Source of the DNA: Whalleya microplaca
Taxonomy: Eukaryota > Ascomycota > Sordariomycetes > Xylariales > Xylariaceae
DNA: 64,000 bases
NCBI GenBank assembly: GCA_022497155.1
Contig: MU385774.1
Coordinates: forward strand, 207,082-271,081
Direction: 5' to 3'
Shown: positions 25,904 through 38,101 of the stretch, piece after piece
How positions within the stretch are numbered: the stretch's first letter is position 1
How the letters are laid out: every line of letters begins with the position of its first letter
Notes under the pieces: model-generated
Databases searched by the model: none
Seen by the model: the letters and a program-made list of their open reading frames with translations, nothing else
What the model was told of the DNA's origin: nothing
Made by a program: the position numbers and the translations under genes

Positions 25904-26226
25904 CCCGCATTCACTGGGTTTCCAGATAAATATTTGGGCAAATCTTACCGGAGAAAGAATTGCTTTAGAGCAGTTTTTGACCGCAATGGATGGATTAAAG
26001 GATCATCTGTAAAATTCTGCAGTTACCTGGGTCTTACTGTTTACCTTGTACTGTCTATCACTATATGCACAGTATGCGACACCTCAGTACATGCAGTGAG
26101 ACATAGGTGCTCTTATCCATGTAGGAAGGACTTCAGCTAGTCTTAAAGGCGGAAGATTTCCCATTTTAGTAATTACTAAATACAGCTTGGCAGAGCTCTA
26201 AACCAACTATTTTTGGTTCCCATTTT

Positions 26227-26346
26227 CAGCTCATCGCCAAGCACTTTAGCAAGTCCCTTGAAAAGGTAGAGGCCGGCAGCCCTACTGGAGAAAAGGTGAA
26301 GATAGTGCTGAATTTCTTGATTGCACGACTTAGATTTTTCGAATAA
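26227..26346 (+). pseudogene. Orphan terminal-exon-like fragment
   Basis: Directly after a pyrimidine-rich TTTTCAG acceptor-like site a clean 39-codon frame runs to a TAA. It reads LIAKHFSKSLEKVEAG, then GEKVKIVLNFLIARLRFF. Its amphipathic, Lys-rich composition differs from random frames nearby. No upstream exon is visible, so it looks like the last exon of a lost gene. I do not recognise the family. Confidence 0.3.
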
Positions 26347-27059
26347 GTACCAACTTCATTAGTCCTCTCAACCCTAAAATTATTTCATTCATTCGTTTAG
26401 AAGTTCGTCAGATGGTGCACTTAGGACCCATACGAACTTATTCCCAGAATGGTGAGCTTCTGCCAGGAGCGATCACTGAATGACACAGTTTGTAAAGCAT
26501 GGATTCATGTAACTATAAATTAGCAGGTAGCAATATTATCAGTGTAAAGAATTATCATAAGAAACTGGATAGTATAGAGAAATATTGGCTGCAGGGCTAA
26601 ATGGTTGTGTTTTAGAAGAGGCCGCGAGCTGATTGGCGCTTTTTAAAACAATGCATATCATGGGATGTATATATCCGGAGATCATCTCTTTTTTCAATGT
26701 AATTTACTATGTGTTTGAAATAGAATGGTACTTGTTCGTGCTATAATCGTCTACGGAAATCTCGCTTAGAATCTATACGTAAAGGACCATGCATGGCTTA
26801 TGCAGTCAGATCTTACGTAAGGGAAAGTCTGACGAGAAACGTGTCGTTAATTCATATTTAAATCGTGGAAATGGAACTAAACGCGAAAGACCCTAGATGC
26901 TAATTCTACATGTCATTATCAAGGGGTTGCAATGAACGAGGTTCAGCATATATTGTTGAAATATATTCACTAGACTGAATGGTGGCTTATACATCGCCGT
27001 TACCAGTACATGTATATTAAGGGGTTGTTTCCCCTTCCAGCTTCACTTGCACTGCTGCG

Positions 27060-27676
27060 CCCAAGAGGAGCAAAAGGAATACTTCTTTCCACATCGCAGC
27101 TGATCTAGTATGTGGTGAAGAGATCGCTTTACTTCGGAGACGTTCGAGCCAAGCTTGCCTGCGATCACACAATAGATAGGTATATACATCTCTTCAACTA
27201 TTATGTGTTAGTATTGACTTATCAAACATTGGAGTACCTGAGTCTGCAGTAGGTTTTTCGCCTATATCTGGTGCTCCCGCAAGAAACATAAAGATTATTT
27301 TAACTTTGATCTGTTCAATGATTCTACATCACCAATGGAGTATAAGAGGAAACATACCTGTACCCCTATGAGCCGCACACATTTCACATATAAAGGATAC
27401 CTACGCGGCATAAAAGCCTTCAGGACTAGAAGCTTTCAAAGAATTGAATTCCTCGATAATAGTCTTCGTCGCTTCGAGTAAATTTTCAATATATTAGTAA
27501 GATCTTGGCAATCCCCTTACAACTGGCTATTTGATTAAGGGGAAGAACGTAGTCAGATACCTGCAGTACCAGTGGTGTCAACTACCTTCAATCTGGCAGT
27601 AGGCCAAGTCAGTCACTAAAATATGGAGATTCAAAATCACACGATTTAGGCTACCTATCTGCCCAAACACAGATGT
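27060..27676 (-). pseudogene. Possible remnants of a small GTPase-like (G-domain) gene
   Basis: Downstream of the MFS gene, on the same strand, several pieces recall a fungal G-domain protein. The last coding residues of the MFS frame contain VGKTNVGKD, close to a P-loop. About 100 nt further, LKVVDTTGTA (around 27570-27590) resembles the G3 DxxG motif and sits between acceptor-like and donor-like sites. Later come EATKTIIEEF and AGKLGSNVSEVKRSLHHI. Stops interrupt all frames, and the P-loop has Asp where Ser/Thr is required. The assignment rests on short motifs only. Confidence 0.3.
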
Positions 27677-29524
27677 TTATATAGCTGAGTCTTTTCCAAC
27701 ATTGGTCTTTCCTACAGCGAATTTCTCTTTCTCGCCAGAGCTAAGAACATCGGACCTGGCAAGTCCATCCTCCACATTGCTATCACTTTCTTCGGCCAAT
27801 CTTGGTACTGTATCGGCAGGGCTATCCGGCTCAGCAGGAACGTGGTCGCGAACAACGAGCCAGGTAGGAAACGCGGCGAGCCCTATGCAGAAAGCAGATA
27901 TTAATATTCACGTGCAGGCTAAAATTTCAAAGAAATATGATACTTTGGAACTTACCAAGCAAGATGGTGTTAACAGCTAGAGGCACGCGCCCACCAACCC
28001 ATTTCTGGGTGTTCAGACCGTAACTGACAGCCTGGGCAAAACTCTCTTGGCCTCTCAGAATACCGGAAAATCGCGTCAGTTCCGATATATTGTCAGCTTT
28101 GCTAGCGACGAGATAATCTATTTCATGATTAGAAACTATCCTTAAAACTTTTTCTGGACTGCTATCTCAGGAAAATTAGGTATATTGAATGTTCATCGGT
28201 TGCCAAAACATCCACAACGATTATGTCACCAAAAGGGGTGCTGAAGGGGGGAGGGGAGGGGAGACTCGGTTTAGAGGATATATCCACTTACAAAGCCAGT
28301 TCTGCAGTGCCTGTCGTGCGAAATCCCACAGCAGCAAGACAAAGAACCCCTCAACGAAACCTTTATCCTCCCAGTCGTAGCTCGGAGGGTTGGCCGTATA
28401 CTTCTCTTGAACAACCCAGCCATATATCCATGCGACAAGATGCCACGCGACAACGTACCAGTAACCGATTACAATTCGCTTCTTCACCGGAATGCTCTTG
28501 TAATCAAGCAAAGTGCTGATAAGCTGTGAGGACAACAACGTGCCAAAGTTGGTGACAAAGGCAGTCAGGGCGCGAGCTCTAATCCCGAAGTAATATGTCT
28601 GGAAGTTGCTGCTGTATTGGTTGAAGTAAGCCGCCCAGAATATAGGCAAGAGAAGCAAGATGTCCTTTCGCATACTCGAGGCGAACAATGCCTTGAATTC
28701 AGCTTTGAAAGATTTCTCAGCCTTGATGACAACCTTGGATCCATCTGCTCGTTGCACTTTCTCTGGAGGCGACAGTGCAAGGGCAAGTGGTGCAGCAATA
28801 CATTGCAGGGCAACGAATACCAAGTAGGTCTCATAACTAACCTTTCCCTTTGCCTTCGCATTGGAATCATGATTCAGTGCAAGGACAATCAAGCCTCCGA
28901 GAAGAGGACCGCCAGTACGGAACCATAGCCAAATATTCATACTGAACGACATCAGATTAGCACTTGTTCGTCATAATATCTCTTTAAGCCCCACATGACC
29001 AAACAGAGCTTAACAGGCATTGTGGACGCTAAGACGAGGGCCAGAAAAGAACATCATGAAATTCCACAGTAGACTCACTAGCGACCTCTTTTGCCAGGCT
29101 CAGGATAGCCCAGCGCAATAGCGCCTTCGCTAGCCCAGAACAATCCGGCGCTGAATCCGCAAGTGACAGCGCCAACAAGCACAAGCCATACGTTCCCGTA
29201 GCGATTATTCGTGTACAAGCCGGCCGAGTAGACGGGGTATCCCACGGTCCCGAGGAACAGCGTCCAGGAGAGTCCGATACGGTTCGCGATAGGGGCCCCG
29301 AAAAGGCACAGGAATCCCATGATGCCGAACACGAGCGCATTAGCAGCATTGACTAGATAAGGCTCTTGGGCGCCGCCGGCACCCAGCGAGTTCATCGCAT
29401 TCCATAGGCCGGGCGCAATGAATCCAACGCCGCCGATAACAAAGGCGTTGAAGAGCGTCGTGTGGTACCATGTACGCTTTACCTTCGGCACGCCCGCCGG
29501 CGCGTCCACAGACGGGTTACTCAT
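27677..29524 (-). CDS. UNC-93-like major facilitator superfamily protein
   Basis: Exons 29524..29079, 28941..28292, 28117..27956, 27882..27677, with all phases consistent, give 487 residues. The first exon has the UNC-93-type start: WYHTTLFNAFVIGGVGFIAPG, then GGAQEPYLVNAANAL and a loop with GYPEPGKRGRY completed across the splice. About 11-12 membrane segments follow, with a cytosolic loop of charged residues (about 230-255) in the middle. The segment WDFARQALQNWLYYLVASK spans the second splice. The fungal family is widespread and its substrates are unknown. The C-terminal 25 residues end in an unusual P-loop-like sequence, so the last exon may be fused to foreign DNA and the native stop may have been lost. 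Transcription runs away from TTI2. Confidence 0.87.
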
Positions 29525-30799
29525 TATGCCGGATGCGTCTTAGCGTTTCAATTATCCGCTTGAACAGCCTGGCGTGGTGAAAAGAGACGTAAAGATATCC
29601 ATTGGGGTTTGAAGGCACCCTCCGTGAGTAAGACGGCTGTTTTTGTATTATCCATTCAGCATTCACGCTCTTTTTCTCACTCTGAGGTGATGGCCCACCC
29701 CGATGGCGACATGAGGCTAGTTCTAGCCAAGCCAAGATATAACGCATCGATTTGACCATATATATCGGCCTTTTATGCTAGGGTTATCGGGTCTGGACCC
29801 GGAAGCGGCACCTTTGCCGACTACAGCCGTCGAAGTCGCCGTAGAATCGTGAGATAACATATTCTTCACATGTAGCACATGGAATGTCAAAGTAGAGAGA
29901 GAAACAAAAATGAGCAAAGTATTGGCCATCGCTCGCAAGATTCTAGCCGTCTATAGTACAGATAGTATCGGCCAAGCAGTTCGTAAAATGCTGCCGTGGT
30001 TGAACCGAAGTGATTGTGGCATGTTATCTAACCAGTTTTTGATATCTGACTCATTGATATGGTCTAATAAGATATGCCTCGTTCCCCGAGTCTACCAATA
30101 AAGCACAACTAGACTGAAATTGAATAAGTAGGTTATTGCTGTCGGAAGGCAGGTGGCTATTGATACATAGGTACCGTGAACAAGTGAGTAGTTGTATTAA
30201 GGTTGAGAATGCGTGCTGCTATGGCCTGCAGGAGTAGTGCTATTTGAAGGTTAGTTCCTTGTCAACTGCAAGCGTCTGACTCCACCTGGGCGCCTTGTGA
30301 TCGCAAATTTGTATCGTACTTGTATGTGCAGAGATATTGCAATATTATAATAGGATCATGGATTATAAAAGTAATAGTAAAAAGAATATCAGCGTCTCTA
30401 CTTGAAAGAAAATGCGAAACAAGAACGAGAGACAAGAAGATTAAGGGGAAATTGGGAGCAAAAAAATCAAAAACATACAACACCGGGGATTCGCTGGTCG
30501 TCACCGACCCAACTACTAATCCAGCGGTACACAGCTTATCTAGGGCAGAGCGGACGGGATGCCGAGTTTTCTGTGTCCTATGGTCGTATGTGCTAGATAA
30601 CGATATCATTATTGTATATAATACCTTTCTCCAGTGGTTTGCAGACCCAACCTTGCACCCAGCTTTTCCGTAGTCTCAGCTAGGTAGCAAATAGCCCCAT
30701 GAATGCCCCGATCTTCAACATCTGCTTCGATGAGCTACTCAGGACAGCAACAGCTGCGGTACAGAATGGCCAGCATTTTTGGATCGCATTAATGAGAAG
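29525..30799. promoter_or_regulatory. Divergent intergenic region of the MFS and TTI2 genes
   Basis: This 1.3 kb lies between divergent genes. Overlapping open frames on both strands (around 30262-30673) are mirror images of each other and show no family. An additional 5' exon of TTI2 may lie near 30732. Confidence 0.4.
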
Positions 30800-32811
30800 A
30801 TGTTCAGTCAATTCATTGAAGCCATCAGCCGGCTAGACGGCGCCCAATCGCCATCAGAAATCCCCGAAGATATTGTACATTGTGAGTCTCATTCCACACT
30901 TTCACACGCAGCTAACTAATACGACACCCCAGTACTCCCGGATGAGATCACCGCCCAAGATGTGGTGAAATTACTAGCAGAGAGTAGCGACGCAGTGCGT
31001 GACTTCCAACCGCATGGCATGCAATTATAAATTTTATGTGTGCCCTAGCTAAGTCGGCTGTACTTCTTGCATAGGACTCTATCACTACCCTCAGCGCCAC
31101 TTGCGCTATCCTCCAGAGCGGCCGGCGTATCACGCACGCCGATGGAGACGAGGATGCGCTCAATGAGACCGCCGATCGCATAGGGAGCTCCATCCTACCA
31201 GTCAAGCCGGATGCCTCGCCGGACGAAGGTACGGATCTCTACCTATCTATCTAGCTGTGAGCAGGCCCGGTGCATTTACTAACCACTCTACAGCCACCCC
31301 AGACTCCCTTGCGCTCGCACACAAGGGCTTGCTCGGGCTGCGCTCCTTGCAGCTCCTAGCAGACACCTACTCCCTGCATCTACGTCCGCAGACCCTCCTC
31401 TGCATCGCAGCCTACGCGGATGCCAACACCGCGGACGCATGGACGTCCCCATCCACATCGCAACTAGCACAGGAACTGCTCGCCTCGCAGCTGGGCGCGC
31501 GAGACGTGCGCGCCAAGTTCATCACGGAGACCATCCTAACGCAATTCCTGCGCCCGCTGTTCTCCGCTGCGCGCCCACCGACGGTAACGGCGTCGGGGCG
31601 GAAGGCGGAGTTCGTCGAGACGCCGCGGTACACGGCGCTGGGACGGGAGGAGGAGGAGACGAAGCCGTGGAAGTATGGGCAGCGGTACGCGGTCGCGGTG
31701 TTTGCGTGGGCGGTACGGGAGGCTGATGTAAGTTCATTCACATATCCATTTACAACTATGTGTCAAGTATCTGTCACAATTCCACTTGCATACATTCACA
31801 CATACACTGGCCCCTTCGGCGGGAGAAAGGGAGTTTATATCTCATGCTAACGAACGTATCATCACTACAGAAAGAGCTACTACGGCAGCACTGGCACCTC
31901 TTTACACCAGTCCTGCTGACACTCCTCGACGAGACACAGCCGGCTCTCAAGATCCGCGCGCTAGGCATCTTCCGCGCCTTCTGGGCGCGCTGTCCGGCGA
32001 ATCTAATGCGCAACACGGGGCTCGCCGAGGTCTTCGAGCAGGCCGTCTTCCCAACGGTGCTGTACCTGCCCAGCCTGACGCCCGAGGACGAGTCGGTCGC
32101 CCTGCTCGACGCCGCGTACCCCGTGCTGATGGAGATGGCGGGCATCGACCCGACAATTACAGCCGATGAGCCGCAGAACGACCCCCAGTTCACGGAAGCG
32201 CAGCATAAGTTGCTAGACAAGATCATCAGGGAGGGGGTCGTGGTCGGGTACCATCACGCGAGGGAGCACATCCGGCTGGTGGAGCTGTTCTGTGAAAAAC
32301 TGCGCTGTATTATAAACGGCATGGGTATACTCGCTATCAAGCACCTGAAGGTAATCTGCCATGCCCACCCCCGAAAGTCCCGAGAAGCCTGCCAATTTAT
32401 GCCCCCTTTCCCCCTGAACGCCCGGTACAATGCTAATCATTATCGTAGGATTTCATACCCATGGTCTCCGAGATCATGATGGACCCCTTCGGCACCAAAT
32501 ATCCGCCCGCGCTATTCTCGGCAAACCAATTGCTCCAGTCTATTTTACGCACATGTTGGCCGAGAATGGCACACTACAGTAACGAGATTATTCAGATCCT
32601 GGTGCTCTGCTGGCTCAATATAGAGGGCGAAGATACTACGTCGAACAGCCCAATTACGTCCAAGCTCAAACCGGAGCTGACTAAGACGGCCGACATGCTT
32701 GCCGCAGTAATGAAAGCAGCAGAGGTTGATATTAACGAACGAGCGGGGGCGCTTATAGAGAAAGAGCCACAGTTAGTTGGGCTCTTCAGAGAAAGGGGCG
32801 ATGCAATATGA
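30800..32811 (+). CDS. TTI2: TELO2-interacting protein 2 (TTT complex subunit)
   Basis: HEAT-like scaffold of the Tel2-Tti1-Tti2 complex, which matures PIKK kinases (ATM, ATR, TOR) with Hsp90. Six exons: 30800..30881, 30933..30994, 31075..31228, 31294..31727, 31871..32350, 32449..32811; phases agree and give 524 residues, usual for the family. The diagnostic middle is FTPVLLTLLDETQPALKIRA, a pattern found in Tti2 (start of HEAT repeats), followed by LRNTGL-like helices (MRNTGLAEVFEQAVF) and GILAIKHLKDFIPMVSE across the last splice. The start is uncertain: the frame is open 23 codons upstream of the chosen ATG to a possible acceptor at 30732, so a further first exon may exist. The gene converges on FIG4 with a 112-nt gap. 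Confidence 0.8.
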
Positions 32812-32923
32812 TGCCATGCTACGGCTGCCATTCGCGGAGGAGTACAGCAGCATTAGGAGACATTAAATCCCCGTAAGTTTCACCGCCGAATGTGTCGCTC
32901 ACGGGCGTCTGCGCGGACGAGTC

Positions 32924-35900
32924 CTAATCGACCGGCTGCTGCTTGAAGAGAGACTTGCCTCTAAGCCATTTCCTATAGGCCTTGTATCGCTTCTTCGACA
33001 GGTCCTCGTCCGTCACCGTTAGCGGGTTGTCGCCGACACGGAGCAGATCCATGTATGCTTCCGTGTCCTCTTCCGTCCCGTTAGGAGCGAGGCCGTCCGT
33101 CTGCCAACTTCCATTCAGATAGTCCTGGTATTCGGAGGAGTCGACGTCGGGCGGGGCCTCGTTCGAGACGACTAGCGGCAAGCTCTGGGGATGAGTGATC
33201 CATCTTCGATAGTCTTCTGCATCTCGCGCGCTGACAGATGGGTTGAGGGATTCGTGGATGACTTCCGCGAATGTCCACTGTGCGGCTTTGGACTTCTCTT
33301 GCGGGGTCTGCTTTTGCTTTGTAGCGTCTTGGCCTCTCTCCATGGATTCTTTCATGATGCTATGGGGGATCGTTGGCCCCTTTTCTGATTGCATAGGCTG
33401 CAGCCATCTTTGAATGGAAATGCCTCGGGCACTGGTCTTCCCCGTCGCAACGGACTCGGAATCATCATCGTGCGGATCGTGCGGATCAAGAATGATTACC
33501 TCCTTCTTTGCCGCCGGCTTCTTCTTATTGTCCTGCGTCTCTGGATCGCCCTCGGTGCGGACACGGAAGGGACTCAAATCATATCTACCTTCTTGTGTTG
33601 ACTTAAAGGGTATATATTTGATAGTTGAATTCATCTTATATGGAAACATCTTCGGGAAAGATGACAAAGTTGAAGGTCGGTAATATTCAATCCAGTAGTT
33701 ATCGAAGCATGAAATAGGCTTGTCGGATAGCTCAGCTTTCGGCGGCACAAAAGGGGGTATAGTCCGCTTCTCGAGATACGCCGGCGTAAACCAATTGATG
33801 TAGTCATGTCTCTCCCTCTGAGACCAGGCTCGCGGGTCTGCGTGATGCAAATAGTAATCTGTAGACAGATCCCATAACATGGGCTGGCCCTGAACAAAGA
33901 TGTAATTACCAAGGAACAGGTTGTAGGCTTCCTGTCTTTGACTATCCATGAAGGAGTTGTTGTAGTATCGCTTGAAGCTTTCTATCATATCGCGGGAATG
34001 GCTCGTCCATTGGTTGATTTTGCGATACGTCTCCATAGTGTTGACAAGCTGAGATCCGCCGTATTGGACCGCGATCGTGTCACCATGATCATGCCACATG
34101 TGAGTGAACAGGTTGACTGCATCGGTGTCATAATCTATCGCCGTGTCTTCGAGAATACCGAGAGCATGGAGTTGGTAACCGAGCGCTCGCTTCCCGATGA
34201 CGAACTGGGCCGCATTCGTACGATCTAAGCAGTCGATGCAGTTTGTTCTTGCAACACCATTCTGCACCCTAGTGGGTGTAATTTCACCGTCGCCGTTGTG
34301 GAAGAAGCCTGTGGTTGTAACAACGGACTCAGCAATACTCTCGAGCGTGCCAATAACATCCTGGTCTCTGCTTTTCGCAGCCCTACTCATATCCCAAGCT
34401 TTGTGGATGATTTTGTGGCCATCAGGGAGGAACTGATTGAGATAGTTGATGGCATTTGTGTATTCCACGAGTAATTTGGACTCTCGTGGGTTTCTCTCTC
34501 TTGCCTTTACAAGGTTCAGAACGTATATCGGCGAGCCGTAGCGTTCGAAGAGATTATTGAAGTGGAGTGCTGCAGCCGTGTAGAATGGATCAACCAGATT
34601 CAACTCAATGGGCGGCTTTGGTGTGACACCAATATTATCCTGTGTCCAGTGAAGAGGAATACTTCCTCGATGCTGCACATACGAGGTGAACTGAGGACTA
34701 GCAAAGAGCTTAGGTCCAGGCGAATGAAATGAAGTCGTCAACGCCTCGGAAACAATCTGTTCTGTTTCGACATCATTTGCAACATAGCCTAGATCATTGG
34801 CCCCACGCTTCAAGAATCTGGCACCGGCAAAGTACCGCGACCGTCGAGCAATAACGGTTATATATGCCGTTCTACCATATACATCTATGGCAGCTTGATC
34901 GATATATCCATGTATGATCGGACGACACCAGTCGAAAGGGTCATGAAGCGCATTCTCTGCGGGGCGCAAAAGATGACTATTCCAGATAAACATAGAACTG
35001 TAATCATCGTAGGTAGCACCTGGTGTTCCCTCCCTTGAGGCAATGCGTTCCCTGGCAATGTTGTGTTGTAACGACCTGGTGATGTCATAGGAATAACTGT
35101 AGTAAAATGATCTGGTCAAATCGAGATTCTTTAGGATATTGAGAAATCGCTGTTCTTCCACGTGCCGAGCGTCGGTCTTGTATTTTGTAGGTGTTAGAGG
35201 AATCAACTCGGTTCCATCAATCTGATAGATGTAGTGACCCCCGACCATTGCCACGGTACTCTTCTTGGTGATCAGCAGCATGTAGTATGGGCCGGTGAAT
35301 TTGATGAAGCCCAGAAGTCCCCAGGTTGTGCACCTTTGCCTAATGCCACCGGTTCCTTTATTCCCGTCATCGATCGTATCCAAAAGCGAGTTCATTTCCT
35401 TCTGGCTGTATATAAGCTTGTCATCAGTTATGCTCAGGTCGGAGTCATGGGTATTGCGGTCGACCTTCAGGATGCGATAGTGCTTCTCGGTGACGTCTCC
35501 TCCCACTATGTAATAGCGACTCGCCGTTTCGTACAAGGTAAACTTGTGCATCTTGTATACCGACCTGATAGGTGCTCTATCGCTATCGTCTCCAGGTGGC
35601 GTTCCTACACGGGGCGAAGGGTCGGGACTGCTGGTTCGGACAAAAGGTCGGGCTACAGCTGGTTCCTCGTCGTTATCATCCTCCGCCGCACCTTTCTGCG
35701 CCTGGGCATTTTGCGACAAGGTTTCGGCGCTGGCATTGTTCTGCAACAGAGGGAATACAGGTTCCTGAGGCTTCCCATTCTGAGCTTCATTGCTGGGAGA
35801 CTCGCGGTCGGTATCAAGAGTAGCCTGAGTCGAGGCGCGGGAAGGCTGGCCGTTGGCCTTCGCTGCGTTCTGATCGATTGAATCGGCCATTGAACCTGAC

Positions 35901-35995
35901 TTGACCTCGAGTGCACATCCTCGAGAGCTGTGTGATAAAGATTTTTTAATCTCAATCAAGGTTTCGGACAATATAGATCTAAGAGTTCGAGACAT
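32924..35995 (-). CDS. FIG4: Polyphosphoinositide 5-phosphatase of the vacuole membrane
   Basis: Sac-domain phosphatase that removes the 5-phosphate from PI(3,5)P2 and also stabilises the Fab1-Vac14 complex on vacuole/endosome membranes. One exon encodes 1023 residues, longer than yeast Fig4 (about 880) because of low-complexity ends. The N-terminal Sac part begins near MHKFTLYETASRYYIVGGD. The catalytic CX5RT motif is NCIDCLDRTN, with Cys586 and Arg592, both intact. The family block GNYIFVQGQPMLWDLSTDYY follows, then the Fig4-specific C-terminal region. The first ATG gives a 35-residue lead before MADSIDQ, which may be the real start. Transcription converges with TTI2. Confidence 0.95.
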   Translation of the reverse strand: MSRTLRSILSETLIEIKKSLSHSSRGCALEVKSGSMADSIDQNAAKANGQPSRASTQATLDTDRESPSNEAQNGKPQEPVFPLLQNNASAETLSQNAQAQKGAAEDDNDEEPAVARPFVRTSSPDPSPRVGTPPGDDSDRAPIRSVYKMHKFTLYETASRYYIVGGDVTEKHYRILKVDRNTHDSDLSITDDKLIYSQKEMNSLLDTIDDGNKGTGGIRQRCTTWGLLGFIKFTGPYYMLLITKKSTVAMVGGHYIYQIDGTELIPLTPTKYKTDARHVEEQRFLNILKNLDLTRSFYYSYSYDITRSLQHNIARERIASREGTPGATYDDYSSMFIWNSHLLRPAENALHDPFDWCRPIIHGYIDQAAIDVYGRTAYITVIARRSRYFAGARFLKRGANDLGYVANDVETEQIVSEALTTSFHSPGPKLFASPQFTSYVQHRGSIPLHWTQDNIGVTPKPPIELNLVDPFYTAAALHFNNLFERYGSPIYVLNLVKARERNPRESKLLVEYTNAINYLNQFLPDGHKIIHKAWDMSRAAKSRDQDVIGTLESIAESVVTTTGFFHNGDGEITPTRVQNGVARTNCIDCLDRTNAAQFVIGKRALGYQLHALGILEDTAIDYDTDAVNLFTHMWHDHGDTIAVQYGGSQLVNTMETYRKINQWTSHSRDMIESFKRYYNNSFMDSQRQEAYNLFLGNYIFVQGQPMLWDLSTDYYLHHADPRAWSQRERHDYINWFTPAYLEKRTIPPFVPPKAELSDKPISCFDNYWIEYYRPSTLSSFPKMFPYKMNSTIKYIPFKSTQEGRYDLSPFRVRTEGDPETQDNKKKPAAKKEVIILDPHDPHDDDSESVATGKTSARGISIQRWLQPMQSEKGPTIPHSIMKESMERGQDATKQKQTPQEKSKAAQWTFAEVIHESLNPSVSARDAEDYRRWITHPQSLPLVVSNEAPPDVDSSEYQDYLNGSWQTDGLAPNGTEEDTEAYMDLLRVGDNPLTVTDEDLSKKRYKAYRKWLRGKSLFKQQPVD

Positions 35996-38101
35996 AAGCG
36001 GTTGTTAGCCTTAAACCCCACGTGGGGACCTGACAGCTTCAGTGAAGCTTGGACATCTATCCCTGTTTATGCATATGCACTTATACAGCGGGTATATGCG
36101 CAAAGCGGTTTGTGTAAGAGCGAGTGTGAGTCAGTCAGTATCAAAAGCATAGAAGAAATATCGGGACTCAATTTCATATATTTAGTATTTATATCATATT
36201 ATTCATCTATTCTAGTTGCAGATGATTGTAACACAAATCGTTCAACTTGTGTCTATCCGTGACGAGTTCATACACCTCAATATGACCTAATGGCCTACTG
36301 TGTAGCCTGTATGTAGCTCGTTAGAGAGTGAATCATACAAACATCGGAATAAATCTAACTGATTCTATATTATGAAGTAAAATGTACTACTAATTGTATC
36401 ATTCTGTTTCACAGTTCTTAGCCCAAGTTGCTCACGATCCGAAGCTGCTGAGTCACGGCTGGCTTTTCTCTTCATATTAAATACGAGACACACGGAGTTC
36501 AAAAAGTACAGAAGCTGTTTTCATTAATCATTTTTTTTTAACAAGATAGCGTTATTGCAGGGTAAGAATATAAGTGGTGGAAAACCCGTTTGTTGTGTTG
36601 CTCTCAGATAATGCTCTAGATGACATCAACCGATGCTTTGCTGTAACTTAGAGAGCAAGCTAAAGCAACAAACCGTATATTGGTGGCCTCGAACTCGAAA
36701 GCTACCACAGACATACATAGTAGACCGTTTTCAAATTTTTAATTAGCTTGTAATGTAGCTCAACTGAGATAAATCCATGGCGTTTGTGATCTACACCCGT
36801 CGTGTTGAAAAAGGCTGTATTAGGCCAGCCTATATGTGACCGTCGCGTGTATATGTCTACAGACCATTGGCGCTTTAGCTCTATCTTGAACTAGTTTAAG
36901 TTTGAATACTCATCACCTAGCCACATATTGATATAAGTTGCCTCATAGCGTCATTAGGCCTTGAGTTTTGATTATTTACGATGCGATATAGCCCACCAAA
37001 AAGGGGTAGAAATGTGACATTAATATAGACCATCAATGGGAGCAGATCAATAATAACTCATTATCTGAAGTCTGGTACAAGTGGTTGAATTTAGCCACTA
37101 CTTCCGTATCCTCATGGCATAATCTTGTAACAATTTTAAATGAAGCGTGATACCTGTTATCGTTCAACATAACAACCAGTCCAACTCACTAGAAACCTCT
37201 TGTAGACGAAGTTATGTTTTCTGAGATGTCAAGTTATTTACCTGATAGTAAGTATTTTGCACGCAATACCGAGTCCTCTTCCGTCAGATAGGGAGCAGAG
37301 ACTACTGTCAGAAGGCCGGATACATGTTACAGGTGCCACTATACATCGCTACTGCACTTTGAATATAGTAAGGCTGCTTTGAGATCGTGCTTAGGGCCAA
37401 TGAAATATGAATGGTTTTGCCTCCCATCATTACTGTCTACATCGACCATTAATCTGTCTAGTCATTCACGACGATGTCAGCACCTTCGACTAAAATCATC
37501 AGAAACCATATCAGCAAAGTCCATATCATAGCCATCAATAGGTATGCTGATGCAAATGTATGGTTTCACCGAGAGTTTGCAAGTGGTCTCAACTGTATAG
37601 CCATTACCCCTTTCTTGCGACAACATTGGCATGTTACAGCCCGAGGTTGTATCAATCTTTGAAAACATGAAAACGACAATGACTAAATCTTATCATATGA
37701 TAATCATCCAGCATCCTTCCATTTTGAGAGATTTTGTTACTGAAATTTCATGCCAGATATCAGTAATTGATGCATCAGCCCCAAAGGTCGTTACCACCAA
37801 CTGACTTAATTGAAGATACTTTCCGGATGGTTGACCTGTGTATGAAGGAGGGATCCAGATTCGTGAAACAAGTTTTCCCGTTCATTTACTACTCTTCTAT
37901 ATGTAAGATGGTTTCTCTGCTACCAAATGCAGGTCCAGCCCAGTTCAGCATCTACCAGCCAGTAGGAATTTAGGAAGCAAGCACGGCACCGCTTTCGTCT
38001 TCACGGAAGAACTATGCCGAGTAGATCCATGGCACATATCCTCTCTTGCCAGCTCCACCGACGAATGAATATTTTCGATGCTCTAACATCAGGCCTCAGT
38101 T

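Larger units (their letters stand above)
25904..27676. other. Gene-poor interval with decayed coding pieces
   Basis: No intact gene. It contains an orphan exon-like segment on the + strand (26227..26346) and GTPase-like remnants on the - strand (27060..27676), both described separately. The rest is AT-rich without signals. Confidence 0.5.

Noticed and set aside
30320..30673. 117-codon + frame upstream of TTI2
   Set aside because: Overlaps an equally long antisense frame; low-complexity Lys/Arg and Thr content, no homologous pattern.
31412..31741. Long open frames opposite TTI2 exons
   Set aside because: They are Ser/Arg/Ala-rich shadows of a GC-rich coding exon and lack any domain.
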